Shown here: piece after piece, positions 5,888 through 9,585 of the stretch
Layout: every line of letters begins with the position of its first letter
How positions within the stretch are numbered: the stretch's first letter is position 1
Source: an uncultured Treponema sp.
GTDB taxonomy: Bacteria > Spirochaetota > Spirochaetia > Treponematales > Treponemataceae
Assembly (NCBI GenBank): GCA_905373565.1
Contig: CAJPTT010000060.1
Coordinates: forward strand, 1 to 9,585
Reading direction: 5' to 3'
Length of the DNA stretch: 9,585 nucleotides
Notes under the pieces: generated by a model
The model's input: only the letters and a program-made list of their open reading frames with translations
What the model was told of the DNA's origin: nothing
The model's database searches: none
Made by a program: the position numbers and the translations under genes

Positions 5888-7265
5888 CTGTGCTCTCGCC
5901 CGAACCGGCGGCATCGGCAGAATGTGCGGCAAAATCGTCCAGCTTTCTATGCAGGGTTTTGCGTCCGATGCCGAGCACATCGGCGGTTTTCGATTTATTC
6001 CCGTTATAGGCTGCAAGGGTCTCCAAGATGATATGCCGTTCCGCTTCGGCGAGGGGAGTTCCGATCTGAATGCGGATGGAAGAGTTTTGCTCCGCTTCGC
6101 GTACCGGCTCGGGTAAATCTGATAGGCGAATGATATCGTCAGAGCTCATCACGACGGCGCTTTCCAGACAGTTCCGCAGCTGCCGGATATTGCCGGGCCA
6201 GTCGTAGGCATAGAGCGCTGCGCGGGCTTTCGGCTCGATGGCGGTAATCTGTTTTGCGTTTTCTTCCGTAAATTCCTTGATAAAGGCGGCAATCAGCAGC
6301 GGGATATCCTCTTTCCGTTCTCGAAGCGGCGGCACATGGATATGCACCACATTCAGGCGGTAATACAGATCGCTGCGGAACGTACCGGCGGCGACTTCCT
6401 TTTCAAGGTCGCGGTTGGTCGCGGTGATAAGACGTGTATCGACGGTGATGGATTTTTCGCCGCCCACCCGCTCAAACTGCTTTTCCTGCAGTACGCGCAG
6501 TATTTTTATCTGCAAACTCTGATTGATTTCTCCAATTTCATCCAAAAAGATCGTGCCGCCGTCCGCGAGTTCAAAGCGTCCCCGCTTTTGACTAACCGCG
6601 CCGGTATATGCGCCCTTTTCGTGCCCAAACAGTTCGCTTTCCAGCAGGCTTTCCGCAAGCGCGGCGCAGTGTACCTTAACATAGCTGTTCTTTTTCCGCG
6701 GAGAAAGGTTGTGTATTGCACTGGCAATCAGTTCCTTGCCGACGCCGCTTTCGCCGGTGATAAGCACGGAGGCACGGGAGGGCGCCACCTTCCTGATCAT
6801 CTCAAACACGTGTTCCATCGCCGCGCTCTTCCCGATGATGTGCTCGAATGTTTTATCCGACTGCATCTGCTCGACAAGTTCACGGTGCTGCAACACCAGT
6901 TCGCGGTTCTGGAGGGCGCGTTTTACCAGCAGAGAAAGCCGGTCAAGGTCGAGCGGCTTGGTTAAAAAATCATAAGCGCCCATGCGCATCGCTTCGACGG
7001 CGGTTTCGACGGTGCCGTGGCCGGTCAGCACAATAACCGGCACGCCCGGCGTTTCCGAAGTTACCCTGCGGAGAAGTTCCTGCCCGCCGACGCCCGGCAT
7101 CCGCAAGTCGGTGATAACGAGATCCACCACCTCAGACAGCGCTTTTTGCAGGCCGCCGGTTCCGTCTTCCGCAGTCAGTACCTCGTACCCTTCGTCCTCA
7201 AGCGCCATCTGGAGCCCTTCACGGATATTTTTTTCGTCGTCGATAACTAAAATCTTAAATTTCAT
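5853..7265 (-). CDS. NtrC-family sigma-54-dependent response regulator
   Basis: 470 residues in the classic three-part layout. The receiver domain (1-118) has the acidic pair Asp9/Asp10, phospho-acceptor Asp53 (ITDLRMPG), Thr81 and Lys103. The AAA+ domain (about 143-375) has Walker A GESGVGKE (171-178), GAYTGA (218-223, a Tyr variant of the sigma-54-contacting GAFTGA loop), Walker B IFLDE (239-243) and arginine-finger region FRSDLYYRLN (296-305). A Fis-type helix-turn-helix (about 406-445) ends in RKTLHRKL. All residues needed for phosphorylation, ATP hydrolysis and sigma-54 contact are present. A 25-residue tail follows the DNA-binding domain, and its last codons overlap the opposing HAD gene. 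The start ATG overlaps the aldolase stop in ATGA and lacks a good Shine-Dalgarno, suggesting translational coupling. No partner histidine kinase gene lies in the window. Confidence 0.93.
   Translation of the reverse strand: MKFKILVIDDEKNIREGLQMALEDEGYEVLTAEDGTGGLQKALSEVVDLVITDLRMPGVGGQELLRRVTSETPGVPVIVLTGHGTVETAVEAMRMGAYDFLTKPLDLDRLSLLVKRALQNRELVLQHRELVEQMQSDKTFEHIIGKSAAMEHVFEMIRKVAPSRASVLITGESGVGKELIASAIHNLSPRKKNSYVKVHCAALAESLLESELFGHEKGAYTGAVSQKRGRFELADGGTIFLDEIGEINQSLQIKILRVLQEKQFERVGGEKSITVDTRLITATNRDLEKEVAAGTFRSDLYYRLNVVHIHVPPLRERKEDIPLLIAAFIKEFTEENAKQITAIEPKARAALYAYDWPGNIRQLRNCLESAVVMSSDDIIRLSDLPEPVREAEQNSSIRIQIGTPLAEAERHIILETLAAYNGNKSKTADVLGIGRKTLHRKLDDFAAHSADAAGSGESTVNPQVPNKTGR
7262..7265 (-). 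promoter_or_regulatory. ATGA stop/start overlap (translational coupling)
   Basis: On the minus strand the aldolase stop TGA and the regulator ATG share ATGA. Upstream of that ATG there is only ACTGCAAG, with no clear Shine-Dalgarno. Ribosomes finishing the aldolase are therefore the likely source of regulator translation. Confidence 0.7.
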
Positions 7266-8182
7266 CTTGCAGTAAATTTTGCGATTGCATTATCTATTTT
7301 TTCATTAATCGAGCGAATAACCGGTTCGTCTTCGGCGGTAACGGGGGCAAGCGGCAGCCGTGCGGTACCGATGTTCATACCTTTCCGTTTTAAAATTTCT
7401 TTAAAGACGCTGTAGAGATTTCCATGGCATTTCAGTGCAGCATAGATGATATCGTTTACGGCATTTTGAATTTCCAACGCGCGTTTCATATCGCCGCGTT
7501 CTACGCAAGCGTCCGCTGCAATAAAGAGTTCCGGCATCACCGCGTAGGTTCCGCCGATTCCGGCAGAAGCGCCCATAACGCGGCCGGCAATAAACTGTTC
7601 ATCGGGGCCGTTAAAAATAACGAAATCTTCACCGGCAGCCGCCTTAAATTTTTGGATATCCTGTACCGGCATTGAACTGTTCTTAATGCCGATCACCTTT
7701 TTATTTTCGCGCATTCTGTTAAACAGATTCATCGAAAGGTTGTACTGCGTTGTTCCCGGAATATTATAAATAATAAAATCAAGGCCGGTTGCGGCAGCCA
7801 TATCCGTCCAGTAATGGAAAATAGCGTCTTCCGGCAATACAAAATAGATAGGCGGAATTGCGGCAATGGCGTCCGCTCCGTATTTTTCCGCATGTTCGGC
7901 CAGTTCAATACTATGCCGGGTTGCAGGAGCCGCAATGTGAGCAATGACGGGTATCTTTCCCTTTGCGACCTTCATCACATGTTCGAGTACGAGTTTCCGC
8001 TCTTCGATGGTCTGATAAATACATTCGCCGGAGCTGCCGCCGACATATAAACCGTTGATACCTTTTTGAATCAAATAGTCGGTAAACCGCTCAACTCGAT
8101 CGGGGGAAATAGCGCCGTTATCATCATAACAGGCATAAAATGCCGGGAAAACTCCATGATATTTTTTCAGCGATTCTTTCAT
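7262..8182 (-). CDS. N-acetylneuraminate-lyase-like class I aldolase (DapA/NanA family)
   Basis: 306 residues from ATG 8182, preceded by GGGAG eight bases upstream; an ATG 21 bases earlier lacks such a site. It is a TIM-barrel Schiff-base aldolase. GGSSGE (48-53) is the carboxylate-binding loop of the sialic-acid-lyase type rather than the GTTGE of dihydrodipicolinate synthase. Tyr139 (IYNIPG) and Lys167 (GIKNSS) are the catalytic tyrosine and Schiff-base lysine. YNIPG lacks the arginine that DapA uses (YNVPxRT). NGPDE (191-195) matches the Asp-Glu pair that binds the sialic acid glycerol tail in E. coli NanA, but the following IGGTY has Gly where NanA has the ligand-contacting Ser. Expected reaction: cleavage of N-acetylneuraminate to N-acetylmannosamine and pyruvate. 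Another 2-keto-3-deoxy sugar acid is possible because no other sialic acid genes are nearby. Confidence 0.8.
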   Translation of the reverse strand: MKESLKKYHGVFPAFYACYDDNGAISPDRVERFTDYLIQKGINGLYVGGSSGECIYQTIEERKLVLEHVMKVAKGKIPVIAHIAAPATRHSIELAEHAEKYGADAIAAIPPIYFVLPEDAIFHYWTDMAAATGLDFIIYNIPGTTQYNLSMNLFNRMRENKKVIGIKNSSMPVQDIQKFKAAAGEDFVIFNGPDEQFIAGRVMGASAGIGGTYAVMPELFIAADACVERGDMKRALEIQNAVNDIIYAALKCHGNLYSVFKEILKRKGMNIGTARLPLAPVTAEDEPVIRSINEKIDNAIAKFTAR

Positions 8183-8190
8183 AGTAAAAT

Positions 8191-8195
8191 CTCCC
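8191..8195 (-). promoter_or_regulatory. Ribosome-binding site deciding the aldolase start
   Basis: GGGAG on the minus strand, eight bases before ATG 8182. The alternative in-frame ATG at 8203 has no comparable site. Confidence 0.65.
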
Positions 8196-8214
8196 ATTTG
8201 CATAAATGCTGCAA

Positions 8215-8270
8215 AAACCTGTTTAAACGTAGCCTGTGAAAACCGGTTATTCGCAATTTTACACAGGTTT
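8215..8270 (-). promoter_or_regulatory. Repeated ACAGG/CCTGT motifs in the aldolase leader
   Basis: On the minus strand AAACCTGT (8270-8263) is exactly complementary to ACAGGTTT (8222-8215) and, together with the next bases, nearly complementary to TTTTCACAGG (8242-8233), with a one-base bulge. The two pairings cannot form together. The leader could act as an RNA switch, or the motifs could be half-sites for a repressor next to the promoter. Confidence 0.35.
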
Positions 8271-8295
8271 ACATATTTATCAAGAGGAATGTCAA
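8267..8295 (-). promoter_or_regulatory. Candidate promoter for the aldolase-regulator operon
   Basis: A perfect -35 box TTGACA (8295-8290) is followed at 16 bases by TGTAAA (minus strand, about 8273-8268), a 4/6 match to the -10 consensus. It lies in the 147-base gap after the upstream gene and adjoins the ACAGG/CCTGT motifs. Confidence 0.4.
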
Positions 8296-8329
8296 ATCAA
8301 CAATTAATTAGAGACATTTTGTCCTCAAT

Positions 8330-9343
8330 TTAGTTTTCCTTACGTATTTCCTTAATCCGTTCCCAATAAAAATCAAGCTCATCGGCTTTAAGAAGCGGCT
8401 CAGGCGGCGGCCGTTTTAGGCTGTTATGCCGTGTTATCTCTTCCTGCAAATCCGAAATCGACGATCGAGTTAAAAAAGGTTCGCCGAATGCGAAAGCTCC
8501 ATCCGATATATTGTAGTATAAAGGAAGGGCTTGAATCTTCGGATACCTTTGATGAGGATAGACATCGCCTGTTGCATGAGCACCCGGCCCGCCTCCTTGC
8601 GGTGTAAGTGTCAATCGCCGCATACCGCCATTATCGCTCTCGATCGACAAAGTTCCCTTTTCGTAGTTTTTCAGTTTTGACCCATTATCGGTAATGCAAC
8701 TGTATACTGTATCATATTGCCGTATAAACTTCGGTACAGCTACCGGCACCCCGTCATTGAATGTAAATTCGGCGCGTTTATCTTTATATTCAAAATCGCC
8801 TGTCCAATAACGGAATCTGATATACTGTGCTCCATTGAAGAAGAAAGCGTCGAAAAAAGGAGGGGCTTCCTGTTGATATATCAAAATTCCGTCACGAAAG
8901 CCTTGCTCAACCCAAAAACCATCCAAACCGGTCGGTTGCAGTGATGCGTCGATTCCCGATTGCGGATTATTTTGTTGCCTTTCAGCCGGAAAAGTGAACG
9001 GAATTTTTTTATAAAATGAGGTGAATAAACCGCCTGCATGCACCCATACGCTCGTCGTTATCGGGATTTTAAATCCCGGATATCGAATCTGCAGCGAATA
9101 AATATTTCCGCCCTTGTCTTGTTCCGCAATAATGGGATAGGTGCCCATGTCATCGTACACAAAACGATAATAGGTCTTTAAGACTATCCTCAGCGTATCT
9201 GCTACGGTGTTGCCATCCTTTTCGGTAAACTCAATAAAACGTTCGGAGTTTTCCCAGATACCGGTAAGCGACTGAGCAGGGCAGGGGAGCGATAAAATGA
9301 GAAATAGAAATAAACTGATGCAAAAATGTTTAATATGTTTCAC
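8330..9343 (-). CDS. Secreted protein of unknown function
   Basis: 337 residues starting at GTG 9343. The N-terminus MKHIKH plus a Leu/Phe-rich core and CPAQS (residues 21-25) is a signal peptide, so export is expected. There is no usual lipobox around the only cysteine near the cleavage site (Cys21). The mature protein opens with LTGIWENSERFIEF and is rich in aromatic residues and predicted beta strands (DGFWVEQGFRDGILIYQ, QYIRFRYWTGDFEYKDKRAEFTFNDG), suggesting a beta-rich, lipocalin-like or barrel-like fold. The C-terminus is helical and charged. I recognise no catalytic motif and assign no function. GTG is the only plausible start because no other start lies before the hydrophobic core, yet no Shine-Dalgarno precedes it. 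It lies 147 bases upstream of the aldolase in the same direction and may or may not share its transcript. Confidence 0.78.
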   Translation of the reverse strand: MKHIKHFCISLFLFLILSLPCPAQSLTGIWENSERFIEFTEKDGNTVADTLRIVLKTYYRFVYDDMGTYPIIAEQDKGGNIYSLQIRYPGFKIPITTSVWVHAGGLFTSFYKKIPFTFPAERQQNNPQSGIDASLQPTGLDGFWVEQGFRDGILIYQQEAPPFFDAFFFNGAQYIRFRYWTGDFEYKDKRAEFTFNDGVPVAVPKFIRQYDTVYSCITDNGSKLKNYEKGTLSIESDNGGMRRLTLTPQGGGPGAHATGDVYPHQRYPKIQALPLYYNISDGAFAFGEPFLTRSSISDLQEEITRHNSLKRPPPEPLLKADELDFYWERIKEIRKEN

Positions 9344-9352
9344 AACGGGCTA

Positions 9353-9381
9353 AGTATATCATATAATGTGCAGCTTGTTTA
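9353..9381 (-). promoter_or_regulatory. Candidate promoter giving a nearly leaderless mRNA
   Basis: Minus-strand TATACT (9358-9353) is a 5/6 match to the -10 box, with TAAACA (9381-9376) at 17 bases as a 4/6 -35. Transcription would begin near 9346, about three bases before GTG 9343. That would fit the missing Shine-Dalgarno. Perfect TATAAT hexamers at 9453-9448 and 9509-9504 on the same strand are alternatives with poor -35 boxes. Confidence 0.3.
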
Positions 9382-9504
9382 GTCAGTGTATTCAAATTCT
9401 GCCAAGTGCATTCGCGCCGGGGCATTTTACCCATTCAGGGATTCCGCATTATAACTACCTAAAAATGTTGTACATAGCACTATCCTCTTCATAAATATAC
9501 TTCA

Positions 9505-9585
9505 TTATACTTTGCCCTCAGTCTTGCATTTCCTCCTGCATTCCACACATTGCATTTTATATCCGGATACCCTATACTTTCTACA
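9505..9585 (-). CDS. Possible 3' end of a minus-strand gene running off the window
   Basis: Twenty-six codons are open from the window edge to TAA at 9507-9505, reading CRKYRVSGYKMQCVECRR and then KCKTEGKV. The cysteine spacing and basic composition look protein-like, but such a short open stretch can occur by chance in this AT-rich DNA. It could instead be noncoding leader of the next gene. Confidence 0.15.
   Translation of the reverse strand, partial: CRKYRVSGYKMQCVECRRKCKTEGKV

Noticed and set aside
6336..6965. 209-residue plus-strand open frame
   Set aside because: Antisense to the AAA+ domain of the response regulator, where every motif is on the minus strand.
8309..8326. Intrinsic terminator after the secreted gene
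   Set aside because: The stem GAC/GTC with neighbouring imperfect pairs is too short and has no clean U-tract.
9385..9410. Sigma-54 promoter (minus-strand TGGCAGAATTTGAAT) upstream of the secreted gene
   Set aside because: The GG is not followed by GC at ten bases, and no GG-N10-GC match was found in the aldolase leader either.

Overview
This looks like chromosomal DNA of a host-associated spirochaete, most likely an oral-type Treponema. That is an inference from protein content: a long DUF4954-type protein, a secreted SPOR protein with a huge Glu/Pro/Val linker, poorly conserved signal-peptide proteins, and AT-rich intergenic DNA. No rRNA, tRNA, CRISPR array, transposase or integrase was seen.

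Layout. A 728-residue DUF4954-like left-handed beta-helix protein is at 94-2280 (+). A 700-base gene-free stretch follows (2281-2981). Between about 2407 and 2922 it is packed with palindromes: three modules of three hairpins each, two forward (2451-2547 and 2763-2859) and one apparently reversed (2561-2656), inside two larger inverted-repeat frames. Then come three same-strand genes: a small secreted protein (2982-3476), a secreted RlpA-like/SPOR protein (3492-4976) and a HAD-superfamily hydrolase (5057-5887). The minus strand carries, in transcription order, a secreted protein of unknown function (9343-8330), an N-acetylneuraminate-lyase-like aldolase (8182-7262) and an NtrC-type sigma-54 response regulator (7265-5853). 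The aldolase and regulator overlap by ATGA. The regulator and the HAD gene converge and share 35 coding bases.

How the genes may work together. The small secreted protein and the SPOR protein are 15 bases apart and probably form an envelope/cell-division operon. The aldolase and regulator look translationally coupled, so sugar-acid (possibly sialic acid) catabolism may be tied to a sigma-54 programme, although no histidine kinase gene is in the window.

The most unusual part is the palindrome cluster. The two forward modules keep hairpin order, spacing, a linker beginning ATCGCTKCTG and TCCN loops. Their stem differences are mostly compensated on both sides, which points to selection on the fold, either as RNA or as a DNA palindrome processed as single strand. 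It does not match any element I can name from sequence alone.
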